NCBI RefSeq assembly: GCF_901933205.1
Contig: NC_044572.1
Coordinates: 34,689,501 to 34,753,500 of the forward strand
DNA from: Camarhynchus parvulus
Taxonomy: Eukaryota; Chordata; Aves; Passeriformes; Thraupidae
Reading direction: 5' to 3'
Length of the DNA stretch: 64,000 nucleotides
The notes beneath the pieces were generated by a model. It was not told the DNA's origin. It saw only the letters and a program-made list of their open reading frames with translations, and made no database searches. Each line of letters begins with the position of its first letter. The first letter of the stretch is position 1. The position numbers were made by a program, and so were the translations under genes. Of the stretch, positions 54,196 to 64,000 are shown piece by piece.

Positions 54196-55114
54196 GTGCG
54201 AGCCACTGTCTGCGCCCCTGAGGACACAGAGGGGCTCTTTGTGCTTGACTGACGGTGCCTTTGGGGCTGCCCCCGCACAGTCAGCTCCTAGTGGGAACTC
54301 AAGCACAATCAGTCTGTTAATCAAGATGTGTGTGCTTTAATTAAAGAAATAATTACATTTTAGCAGGATAAGCCAGGAAAAAAGCTGTCTTGGGATTTAG
54401 AAGCCTTCACTATTTATTTTCTTTCCTTGTCACTGTTTTTTGTGGGGATTTTTTTTTGAAGTGCCATTAACATGTCTGTAAAAAATTTCTTCAGAGCAGG
54501 GCATGTAGTTAAACCCTCATTCAAAGCCAGTGAGAGAGAAGCACAAATAGATCAGTCTGTCAGTGAGGAAAACTGGATAGATGAATATGATAATAAAAGC
54601 CTTTCTTACAGTGCTGTCCTTCTTATGGTAGGCACAGTACTTCATGCAGAGGTGTGCCTGTGTGCTGCCAAGGGCAGAAAACCATTTGTAGAATGGCACT
54701 CCTCCAAAACATTCTCCCACAAAACTCAGAGGTGTGAGCAGCACCCAGGCACTGGCTGCAGCTGAGCTGTAGGTGACAGCAGTCCTGCCCCTGAACACGG
54801 CAACATGGCCTTTGCCCCCACGAGTCTGCCCCTGGCCTCATGCAGAGAGCCCCAGTATTTCCCAATTAGACTGAAACATTGCCTTAAGTATCTCTGGTGC
54901 TGTGAAGTTAGTTCATTTGTCAGTCTGCCTTCAGAGGTTACAAAATAATGTCACTGACAAATGTTAAAATAAACCTGGCACACAAGCTCCTGAATGCCTT
55001 TTTTGCTCAGTTCATTCAAAGTTATGGAGCATATTTTATGTTCTTGGGTTGAAGCTTTGTGGAATAGCGTGGTTTAAACTTTGTTGCTAACCAAAGTCTC
55101 TCTTTCCTCTCTAG
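54196..55114 (+). other. CREB5: CREB5 intron, 919 bp, phase 0
   Basis: This intron splits the leucine zipper between the third and fourth heptads. The acceptor is ctctctttcctctctag. If retained, the frame adds 18 residues beginning V-R-A-T-V and stops at 54250-54252. Nothing else is recognised in it. Confidence 0.95.
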
Positions 55115-55223
55115 AACGAGGTTTCCATGCTGAAAAATGAGGTAGCACAGCTGAAACAGTTATTGTTAACACATAAAGACTGTCCGATAACAGCTATGCA
55201 GAAAGAATCACAAGGATATCTAA
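55115..55223 (+). CDS. CREB5: CREB5 exon, second half of leucine zipper
   Basis: This 109-nt exon encodes 36 codons plus the first base of a Ser codon (phase 1 at its 3' end). It begins N-E-V-S-M-L and supplies the zipper leucines at exon residues 6 and 13. These are spaced exactly seven residues after L75 of the previous exon, so the heptad register runs through the splice junction. It continues through K-Q-L-L-L-T-H-K-D-C-P-I-T, the segment shared by ATF2, ATF7 and CREB5, to S-Q-G-Y-L. The donor is a|gtaagt at 55224. Reading through would add only S-K before TAG at 55228-55230. Confidence 0.97.
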
Positions 55224-56364
55224 GTAAGTAGCTGGTATGTTTGCGCTGTCTCCACACTCCTCACAGGAAAGCAAACCTTCCAATTCTTCCCTCCAGAACC
55301 CTTTCTTGGTCATGTTATCACTTGAACCTGTCTTCTCAAACATCATCCGAGCCATCCAATTTCCTGCCCTTATTTATCCAGCCCCGCTCAAAACCAAAAA
55401 AGCCCTGGTTTGCATCCCACACAGCAGAGCTAGTCTTCCCCACCCCTCCTTTCGGCAAGGAGATGCACACGGATGGACGTTCACTCCCCTGTGGAGGATC
55501 CTGCTTGAACTCACAGCTCCAAAACTGCAAGAGTCCTCCTGGGCACGGCGCTGCCAGAACCTTAAAATAACTCTCAAAAGGAAAGTTAAAAAGGAAAACA
55601 TTACAGTCCCCTCCAGCGAAAATGGTACTGTGCCCTGACAGTGGCACAGACCAGGCCTGGCGCAGGTTTTCAAGGTTTGTTAACTCTTTTTTAACTCTCA
55701 TCTTTCTTTTTTTTTTCCCCCCCAAAAGTTCTCAGCTAACAGAGACATTTAATCAATTCTTTCTAGCTGACGCATTTTGTGAGTGTAGTAATTTAGCGAT
55801 GAATTCTCCGTTTCGTTCTAGAACAGTTTAGAAGTGCCTCAGGGCTTGCTAGATTGTGACATTGTTTTAAAATAGAGCCCATTTCTGTCTCCTCTGCATC
55901 ACTATGCATCTGTCTCTTTAACAGTACTCAAAGAAAAAACACATAATTGCATTACATGCCTATCAGCTGTTGCTTGAATTAGATTTTCTGTGCTGCAGCG
56001 CACTGCACTCTAATTTTGATTCCTGCTGGAACAAATAAAGCATTTAAGCATCCCAACTGATTTAAAAACCTTAAGATATCAGACTTTTTATCCCAACATC
56101 AGTTTCAGTTATTAAGGCCTTGGGACTTTTCTCAAGACTCAACTCCTGAAGTCAGGTTGATATCAGAGAGGCCAGCTTGAAAACAAAAAAGAAAACTAAA
56201 ACTTAAGACAGAGAGTGTTGGCTAACTGTAATTATATTTTGAAATCCTGGGCCTTGTGCATGCTTCAGGTCATCAGTATTTCCAAGAGGATCACCCAGCC
56301 TAGGTTTTTTACTTGGATGGAAAAATGAATGTGTGTTGTCTCTGTGCCCTCATTCCCTTTCCAG
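55224..56364 (+). other. CREB5: CREB5 intron, 1.14 kb, phase 1
   Basis: The donor is a strong gtaagt and the acceptor is ccctttccag. It contains a short hairpin near 55627-55648 (CTGTGCC/GGCACAG) and a T/C run near 55708-55727. A 129-130-codon open frame exists on each strand between 55237 and 55725, without recognisable protein features; I see no gene. Confidence 0.95.
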
Positions 56365-56528
56365 GTCCCGAGAGCAGTCCTCCTGCAAGCCCGGTCCCAG
56401 CTTGCTCCCAGCAGCAAGTCATCCAGCACAACACCATAACGACCTCCTCCTCCGTCAGCGACGTCGTGGGAAGCTCCACTCTCACCCAGCTCGCCAGCCA
56501 CAGAACAGACATCAACCCCATCCTTTAA
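56365..56528 (+). CDS. CREB5: CREB5 terminal coding exon, C-terminal tail
   Basis: The exon starts with the last two bases of the split Ser codon, then P-E-S-S-P-P-A-S-P-V-P. It runs through the Gln- and Ser/Thr-rich tail (CSQQQVIQH, TTSSSVSDVVGSS) to H-R-T-D-I-N-P-I-L and TAA at 56526-56528. It codes for 53 complete residues. The tail is conserved among CREB5 orthologues. Differences from human, from memory, are conservative (for example D for E in VSDVV and I for L in TDINPIL). With the other three exons it completes about 274 residues, roughly the C-terminal 54 percent of the 508-residue human form. No frameshift or premature stop is present. Confidence 0.98.
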
Positions 56529-56742
56529 AAGTGGTTGATCAGAAACTGCTGGGGGAGTGTGGTACCGTATCAAAGCGTCCTCTCTGCTAAGGACATTTGC
56601 AACCGTAACTCAAGCCTGGAAGATTCCTCAGTTCTTGAAAGACTCTGGCTATTCATTTTTATAGTTATTAAAATGTCTTTTATACTTAGTTACATGAAAG
56701 GGAGTTAAGGCAATTAATATTCTATCAGCTTGAGAAATGCTT

Positions 56743-56749
56743 TGGTGCT
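56743..56749 (+). promoter_or_regulatory. Possible miR-29 target site in 3' UTR
   Basis: TGGTGCT is complementary to nucleotides 2-8 of the miR-29 family seed. It lies about 215 bases after the stop codon, a favourable location. A 7-mer occurs by chance fairly often in 6.6 kb, so confidence is low without conservation. Confidence 0.3.
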
Positions 56750-57100
56750 TTCTCCATTTTTTTGGTACCAGTTACTTGTTTATAAACTTAACTGTTTCTG
56801 TACATAGTCATGTTTCCTTCTCACCAGTCTAGCCTGCAGCCTCAGAAATACAAAGTTGTGTTAAACTGCAGCTTGTTAGCCAATGTGAGGCATGAAAAGT
56901 ATTAAACAGAGTCAAACATAGGTAACTAGGAGTAATTAGGCTATAAATATAGACGGAGGGCATCTGCTGACAGCATAATAAAAAAGAGTTAGCGTTGTGC
57001 TATCAGCAGACCGCGTCTCGCATTCAGAGCCTCTTTCAGAGCAGTTATATAGGATGTGGCTTCAGGACAAAATCAAGCCCAAATAGCATGCTCTTTTGTC

Positions 57101-57258
57101 TAGCCCTCCCCCTTCTCCTCTTTCCCCCATCCTGGCCTTTTTCTCCTCCAGTTATTCTCACACCTTCCTTTTCCCTTCCCTTTTCATTTTCCAGCTGTTT
57201 TTTTCCTTGCCTTTTTTTTTTTTCATTCCAAGGCTTTCTCGCTTCCCTCTTTTTCTCA
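57101..57258 (+). repeat. Pyrimidine-rich tract in 3' UTR
   Basis: About 160 bases are dominated by C and T (ccctcccccttctcctc, ttcccttcccttttc, a 12-T run). In the mRNA this would be a CU-rich patch of the kind bound by PTB or PCBP/hnRNP K proteins. Binding is inference. Confidence 0.75.
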
Positions 57259-60101
57259 AAGAATGGTAATGAACAAGAAAACTTCAAGCCCACCTAAAAA
57301 CTGTCGGCACGGCTGCTGCTTTCACTAGCTCTTCACCCGCAGTTGGGCTGCGCCAAGCATTTGGTTTTTAAAAACTACAAATGCTCCTGATTTAGTGTTT
57401 TTAATAAATAGGGGAAGGTGAAAACAGCGCAGCCGCAGGTGAAGCAGGATGGTGAGCCAGCTGTGTTGATGCTAGCAGCCCTGTAAGCTTCTGTGATGCA
57501 GTAGAGGCATAGCAAGCAACACCTGAGAGTCACAGCAATTTTTTGCACTGCCAGTCATTAGTGCAGGAAAATCCATGTAGTATATAATAATTCGGAAAAG
57601 TTCTGTTCCCTCACCTGATTGCGTTGTTCTAGCAATGAAAGCTAAGAGCCTCAGGCTTCATGGGCTATAAATGAGAAATAAATCAGTGTAATGGTTCTGA
57701 CCAGTTGGAAAAATACCATTTTTAATTCCCAGGGAAAGACCTGGTCTATGCAGGCATCCCTTTAAACTTTCACGGATGCATCCCAAGCTGGCAGACAGCA
57801 GTGTAGCTTCACTGACTTTAATGGCACTTAACACCCGCTTACCACGGGTAAGGAATTGTTCTTTAGGACGCTAAATAATTTTTAGAAGGCACGCAGCGGC
57901 TAAAAAATGCTGCAAGAATGCCAAGTCCCACACTTGGGATAAAATACAGTCCTGAAGAGAGGGTCTGGAAAAGAGCCTTATGTTACAATTAAGGTTTTTG
58001 TTTGGACTCTGAGCCTGCCCCTCAGCACAACTGATTTGCATCCCCGAGTGGTCCCAGTGATTGATGGGAAAATCAGACAGAGATGATGCCAGTTAATTAT
58101 GCTGCCTTGCTGTATATTGGGACCTGATTTTGCTCTGAAATCTGTCAGAGGCAAAACCTCCCGCTGCTCACCCAGGGAGCAAGCTCCAAGCTGGTGAAAA
58201 ATGTTCAAACATTTTGAGCTACATGTTCAAGAGCAAAATTCACATTATTCCCAGCAAATCCTCTAGCCCTGAACACACTTTGTTCTGAAGCAAAACTCTC
58301 TTCCTCAAAGACTGTGTCTTTGGTCTTTGGAGAAGTCATGAGTTTTTAAAGGGTGAGTCTTCTCCATGCAGGAGGGAGAGTGAAACAACTGAAGTGTGAG
58401 GAGGTTCTGTAAGGAGCAGGGCCTATCTGGAAGGGAAAGCAAATTTCTGAGCATCAGTCATTGCCGAATTAGTTCTTATCTTGGTGACTAACTTTTTATC
58501 AGTATCCTTTTTCTTTAACAGCTCGCTTTCCATTTATGCAAATACATTCAAAAGAAGATTTTTAATGTACAGTGTAAATCTTGACTTGATTATATAGTCT
58601 AAGAACCAAAAAAATTATGAAAAAATACAAATGTAAAGGATTTTCTATTATATTTTAGACAAACATTTACTTTTAAAGTGTTTTAAATACTGAATCTAGA
58701 ATTTTTTTTAATCTCCAGTTGTAATAGCTAAATGGTTTTGCTTCATCATGGCTCCCAAGAGAACTTTTTTCAAATATGCAGTCGAGAGAAATGTTCCAGC
58801 TGAGTATCCACTATGTGAAAAACCTAAATAAGCATTTCCCCCACATCTGAATTTCATCATTCACCATCTAAAAGGAAATGCCATTGCAGGGTTAATTTAA
58901 AAAACTTTACCTCTATATGGGTAGCACTTAAATACATTAAAAAATAAAAATCAAAGTTGTTGGTAATATTAGAATACCCAGTTGAGCTACATTGCACTAG
59001 AATTACGGTTTAGCTTCATTTTATTCAGTCTCCTCAATTAAAATATTTAGCTGTTAAAATGAAAGCCTCTACATTAAAAAGGAAAAAAAAGGAAAAAATA
59101 CAAAAACCTTGCCTAAGTTTTGTTAAATTCAGCAACTTGACAGTTTGACTGATGTGTATTATATATAGCTCAATTATTTCTTTTTTTAATGCTAACTAGG
59201 CAAGCCAACCACACATGTTGGCCTAAATGTGTAATTACAATGAAATGTCTCCTCTCTATACTATTGGCCTTTAGGTATAATCCTTGCTAGTGATGTGGAA
59301 ATAAGTAAAGGATGAAAAGCTATTTGCTATTGCTTCTTGTAACTCTGCCGCAGGTTCACAGGCCAAGACAACATGCAGCATATTTGTATCGGCTCTATCA
59401 TTGGGAAAAGGACCAACCATACCAGGCACCTTATATTATTCATCAGATTTGCTTCCACATTAAAATGCTCTTGTTTTCCAGGGGAGTGATCCTGCAGCCT
59501 TTCCTCAAGCTGCTGGTCCAACCAGGCACTGGAGGCTGCCTGGGCAAGGGCTGCGGGAAAAGCCCCAGCCCTCTGTCTCCGGGATGTCCCTCTGCCATGT
59601 GGACAGTGGCAGCAGCCTCTTCCTAAGCACGTCACTCTAAATGCACTTCTTGGGCTCTTTCCATCAAGGAGGAGTCCTGCTTTTCCACAAGCTACTTCTG
59701 GAGACTGCTCCACTTTCCTCTTGCTCTACCAGTCCAGCCTGTTGCCAGGCTCACTAGGCTCTGTGCCCTATCCCACTGCCAGTGAAGGACAACTCTGACC
59801 ACTTCCATCATCCACTCTCAAGAGCACTTGCAGGATGGTGAGCCTTGGCCAGTGCCTTGTTCAGGAGGAGGTGTTACCATACCATAGACAGCATCTCGTG
59901 GGTGTGACCTTGGAAGCAGGTTGGAAATCTCAGCCACGGAGAACTGCAATACTTTGATCAGAAAGAAATGATGCTGCAAACAGCTCTGGCACTCCCAGCC
60001 CCCCTTCCCCAAGTCAATTTATGCAAGCCATATTCATAACGCTGCCTGTGGGAGACAAGTAGTGTGTGTGCTATCATGGTGTGTTTTATAAGGACAACAA
60101 C

Positions 60102-60116
60102 GATGATGATGATGAT
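60102..60116. repeat. (GAT)5 microsatellite
   Basis: Five GAT units lie within the 3' UTR. It is short simple sequence. Confidence 0.9.
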
Positions 60117-60595
60117 TTATGGAGAATTTCATGCTGTTGGGAGTTAATTCCTGCTATGAAGCTAAATGTCTGCTGCCCATATTCTGAATAGTGGAAAGTC
60201 AATGGTTCAGTGCCTCAGTGCGTGTGGATTTAGTGTTAATGACTCAGTCCAGATAACTAACAAGCCAGCTATAACTGTTGTTAAATGCCCAACTTTTGAG
60301 GATTCATATTTTTTTAAGCAACAATATTTAGTGTTGAAAACTAGCCTTTTAGTTTAGGCAAAATGTGCTTTTTAGCAGCTAATATCTTTTTTTAAAAAAA
60401 AGCGTATAGAGTGAATTTATGAAAATTCATGAGGACCAAAGCAATTTTAAAACAGGAATCTATTAATTTAGTATTCACATAGAATTTTATAAAGTATTTA
60501 TTAATAAATGTTATTTTAACACATTCCATTTGAACAGTATTCTTGTACAGAATCTGTTTGTTGTTTTTTTTTTTAAATTACAATATTAGTTTTGC

Positions 60596-60601
60596 AATAA
60601 A
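60596..60601 (+). promoter_or_regulatory. CREB5: Candidate proximal poly(A) signal
   Basis: A canonical AATAAA is preceded by T-rich sequence with TGTA (about 60544) and followed 10-20 bases later by a GT-rich element (ggtgtgtgtgcatc, about 60610). It would give a 3' UTR of about 4.1 kb. Usage is inferred. Confidence 0.45.
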
Positions 60602-60738
60602 CTACTCTAGGTGTGTGTGCATCTTAATCTTTCAGGGTCTCAAGCAGAAGTCATCCATCTAAGATGGAACAGTTTGCTGAGGTCGGTTGTACAGAAATTC
60701 CTAGAATTAAATGTTTTCCTTAAAGCAGCATCTGCTTT

Positions 60739-60778
60739 TTTTTTTGGTTTTTTTTTGGGTTTTGTTTTTTTTTTTTGT
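60739..60778. repeat. Poly(T)-rich tract in 3' UTR
   Basis: Three long T runs are separated by GG, GGG and G. It would be U-rich in the transcript. It is simple sequence. Confidence 0.85.
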
Positions 60779-61186
60779 AACAATGAAACAAATTATAAAC
60801 CTTCAGTTGTTTCCTTTGTATTGCAAAATGTGCTTTCTCATTTTAGAAAGCATGAGTCAACGTATAACTGGAAAGCCTGTCTCTTTTTTTCTGCTTTTTT
60901 TTTTTTAGGGCTGATTTTATACATCACCACAGAAGATCTAACGCCATCCTCATTTCTTGTCTAATATCACATAGTGAGTTGCACTATACTGCCTTATCAT
61001 TGCCTCTTCAGTCCTCTTACTAAACAGTGTTCCTTAGATTTCGACCATCGAAGCTCCATTATACATCAGAGAAAATTACTAGAGGGGGAAGAAGAGAAAA
61101 AAATTGATCTGTAGACATAAAACCTAAACTGTGCCTATAAAACAAAATCAGTTACAACTAATTAGTATCTTATTTCTACATTTCAA

Positions 61187-61195
61187 TTATTTATA
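61187..61195 (+). promoter_or_regulatory. AU-rich element nonamer
   Basis: TTATTTATA matches the class of UUAUUUA(U/A)(U/A) nonamers linked to mRNA instability. It lies in an AT-rich part of the 3' UTR, so chance occurrence is possible. Confidence 0.35.
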
Positions 61196-62751
61196 TTCTT
61201 TTAAAATTGCACTTTAGCTCTTGCTCTCTTTCTTGCTCTCCCTTGTTGAATCATTAATAAATACTCTTGTAAAAGTTTTGCACCAGATACATTTATATGC
61301 TTTCACTGGTGGCATATCTACAACTTGTCTCTCACACCTGCCCAAGCAGAGAAGCTGAGACCAGCCAGTCTTCAGTGTGACTTAGACTTTACACCCTCTT
61401 CATGACAGCATATAAATGTTTTATTATGCAATGTGTGTGATGTGAGGCAGCATTTAAGCTACATTTATAATCTCTCATCCCAAGAACCAAAGTGTCCTGT
61501 ATATCCTAAGGTCAGGAGACTGGCTCTGTTGTGCATTGTGAGGCACTTTGACTGTTGTCCAACTCACAGTAGCTGCAAAGCTGCAGTGGTAACAGTGGCC
61601 ATACTATGTATTAGAGTTCTGAATCAATAAAATATGTTGCCTTATAACTTGACTAGGGACAGCACCTTTAAAAAGAAAAAAAAGAAGAGACAAAAAACTT
61701 CTAAGAACAAATAAAAGCAATAAAATCTCAAGCGATTTGAACACCAAAAAAAAAAAAAGGTTCAATTTTTCAACATCTGAAATCATCACCTTACTGCGTA
61801 GACATAGACAAAAGAGACTGTTTACATCTATAACCTCTTTTTGTTGTTTTTTTTTTCCCAGAGCTTACAGTTATCCCAGTTTTATCAGAGGCTTTACACC
61901 TCCGAGCCAAATTGCTCACCATTATTGGTTTTCCATAGCTTTCAAAATGACTTTATAGCAAATCCTAAACTGCATGAGGCCAAAAATGTCAGTGTTCACA
62001 CACACTCAGAGACAAGATTGATTCTTTAAGTGGAAATCTGATCCTTTCCCAGGCTCTCCTTGGACTGGAATCAATAACAGCAACTCGTTATATTTAGACC
62101 AATGTGTAATACCTGGTATTCAGCATCTCCAGTTCTACATTTATGCAAGCTAAATGTTAGCATTGCTGAGTTTCACCTGGTGGAACTGTTCACAAAGCCC
62201 ATGGTCAGAGCCTGCTATCTGATGCCGTGGGGGTCTTAGACCCAAATATCTTTTTTGACTGAAAATCTGCATGACAGCCTTCTGAATGAAGACTGAAAGC
62301 TTCTTCCAGCTTTGCAGAAACTGCAGCAGTGTCCTGCGGTGAGGGAGGTGGGAAGATTGATTGGGCATTTCCAGGAAAATCCTTCCCTTGCTGGAATCTA
62401 GGAAATTTCAGAGAAATATTTTCCCCACCCCACAAGTCTGGCATTGCAAGGAGTTCCCTGACAGAGATCACTTTTAGCATGCTCCCACAAGATAAACTTC
62501 TTTGCACGAAAGGTGTATTTGCTCTTCTGGGTAAGAACAATTGCCACTGAGAGTTTTGCCAAGGATTTTATCATTGGGACCCAAGTGTTTCCCAGCCCGT
62601 GGCCGTGAGCTCTGTTTCCCTCTCTCTGTAGCAGCTCTCTTCAAACACTGGGTAGCGCTCATCAGTGAACATTGCTTCTTTGGACTATTGCCATTGTCCC
62701 AGTTTTAAGGAAATTTTAGCACTGCTTGGAGTAAGCCTAAACTACCGAAGT

Positions 62752-62778
62752 TTATATATAAATATATATATATATAAA
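62752..62778. repeat. (TA)n tract in 3' UTR
   Basis: An alternating T/A run with one aaa interruption is able to self-pair. It is simple sequence. Confidence 0.85.
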
Positions 62779-62925
62779 ATATTAAAAAAAGGTGCTGTCA
62801 CAGTAAGTTTTGGGCTTGAGGTTGTTTGTATCGTATGCAAAGGTTTTGTGTTTGTATGTCTGTTTTATTCTGTAAAGCAACCACCTTCCTTACTGGAGGG
62901 AGATACTTTTTTTTTGGTACATAAA

Positions 62926-62933
62926 TGTAAATA
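62926..62933 (+). promoter_or_regulatory. Pumilio-type site TGTAAATA
   Basis: An exact match to the UGUANAUA consensus of PUM1/PUM2 lies about 220 bases before the inferred mRNA end. The motif match is direct; binding is inference. Confidence 0.4.
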
Positions 62934-63129
62934 CTTGCTGCAGCATTTAATATGTTTAATTTTATGTTAAGCTTTTTGTTGCATTGTGAACCCATTATTG
63001 CTACAAATGGACAATGAGTTCATTGAGACTGTTCAACTAGGTCAGATTTTTACATCTCTTTCTAGCTAGAAGAGAAAGGATTTTTGTGCATTTGTACAAA
63101 TGTTAATAATATCACTGCAATTCCAATAT

Positions 63130-63135
63130 AATAAA
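63130..63135 (+). promoter_or_regulatory. CREB5: Distal CREB5 poly(A) signal
   Basis: AATAAA within ttccaatataataaagcac is followed after about 25-40 bases by a GT-rich element (tagtttgtctgtatct, 63161-63176). Both parts of a strong polyadenylation site are therefore present, with cleavage expected near 63150-63158. No equally good pair was seen further on. Confidence 0.7.
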
Positions 63136-63155
63136 GCACTCAAGTATAAATAATT

Positions 63156-64000
63156 CCAATAGTTTGTCTGTATCTATACTCCAGACATTTTACCATACGT
63201 GTAACTCCTGCAATTAAACCAAGCTGTTCTTCACTGATTTCTATTATGACCTACAACCCCTCATCTCCCTCCAAACTGGAGGAGGACCATGGTGCAGGGC
63301 ACACTGCTGTCTGGTGGCAGGAGCAAGGCGATGTGCAGACCTTGCAGCTCACCATTGTCCTCCAGCAGCCGAGGTGACTTGGTAAGAACAAGTTCTCTGA
63401 ACTTCTTCCAAGCAGGGAGGCTGCAAAGCCTCAAACAAAAAGACTTACGTGGTGGAGCCTGACATGAGGCCTCCGCATAAGGATGAGACAAGCTGTTACT
63501 TTACTTTTCCTTGCAGCTGGAGTGTGCTTGTATCAAAAATACACTCCATGCTTGTTATCCCGCCAACCTCTCGTCTTGCCAAAAGCTGCCTGGAAATGGA
63601 TTTCCTGCTGGGCTAATTAGCTCTAATTGTGATGCCCCTGTTATCTTGCCAACCTCATTTCTCACTATAAATTGGTCCAATACAGACCTTGGCACAATAA
63701 TGCGTAAACTGTAATCTAAAGTTAGTCAGGATGAACCCATCTCTCCAGTGGGAATCAGATTAGCTGTAGATTGATGCCACTTGATGTCTTGCTGGCAGTC
63801 CCCGAGCGAGGGCCTGACCCAAGCAGCACAGCCTCGGTGACAAGGACCAGCCTGGCTGCAAGCGCTCTGTGCTGGTGTCACACTGCAGGATATCGGCCCC
63901 ATGCGGTGTGACCGTGCTGCTCCCCTGGGGGCCCTGGCACAGGCACAGCTTCTGCTGCTCTCCCCTGGTTTTTAAAAGGCTAAATCTGGCCAAGAGCATT
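63156..64000. other. Presumed intergenic sequence after CREB5
   Basis: This is 845 bases without a recognised gene, repeat or RNA. GC content rises toward the end (63780-63960). Short open frames exist on both strands but have no recognisable features. Confidence 0.6.

Larger units (their letters stand above)
56529..63155 (+). other. CREB5: CREB5 long 3' UTR
   Basis: The 6.6 kb after the stop codon is AT-rich, lacks supportable coding sequence or transposons, and ends about 20 bases after an AATAAA. Mammalian CREB5 also has a 3' UTR of several kilobases, so this length is expected, but the end is inferred from sequence signals and not from transcripts. Several internal AATAAA or ATTAAA-like words could give shorter forms. 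Separate entries list the regulatory motifs that I consider worth recording. Confidence 0.8.

Noticed and set aside
55237..55725. Overlapping 109-133-codon open frames on both strands between CREB5 exons
   Set aside because: They lie inside a constitutive-looking intron, overlap each other on opposite strands and resemble no known protein.
1..64000. CRISPR arrays, phage, operons or other prokaryotic systems
   Set aside because: No regularly spaced repeats, no gene-dense strand runs and no ribosome-binding-site pattern. The CREB5 exons and CR1 elements establish a vertebrate context.

Overview
The window looks like vertebrate nuclear DNA, most likely from a bird. Three observations support this. 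Four exons encode the C-terminal half of CREB5, an ATF2/ATF7/CREB5-family bZIP transcription factor, almost residue for residue. The only LINE traces are two CR1 3' ends finishing in the typical avian ATTCTATG-type tail. One LTR resembles a family I know from passerines and other neoavian birds. Recognisable transposon density is very low. The species cannot be named from sequence alone.

Layout. Positions 1-48524 hold no exon I can recognise and are interpreted as part of a very long CREB5 intron. This stretch carries short tandem repeats, several near-perfect palindromes, homopolymer and microsatellite tracts, two CR1 fragments (23818-24067 and 36800-37680) and one solo LTR on the minus strand (about 41305-41875). 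CREB5 coding exons lie at 48525-48848 (histidine-rich), 53968-54195 (basic region and first half of the zipper), 55115-55223 (second half of the zipper) and 56365-56528 (C-terminal tail and stop). All are on the plus strand with GT/AG borders and intron phases 0, 0 and 1. Together they encode about 274 residues.

A long 3' UTR runs from 56529 to roughly 63155 and ends at an AATAAA with a GT-rich downstream element. It contains a pyrimidine tract, an AU-rich nonamer, a Pumilio-type site, a possible miR-29 site and at least one plausible internal poly(A) site. The last 0.85 kb is presumed intergenic.

I found no prokaryotic-type system, CRISPR array, rRNA or convincing intact tRNA. The most interesting points are a cluster of promoter-like motifs around the start of the His-rich exon (NF-Y, YY1-like and AP-1 sites and a strong-Kozak internal ATG), a 15-bp perfect inverted repeat at 12904-12961, two 10-11 bp palindromes with 2-nt loops, and a 50-bp tandem duplication at 3481. 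Nearly all open reading frames outside CREB5 and CR1 look like chance frames.
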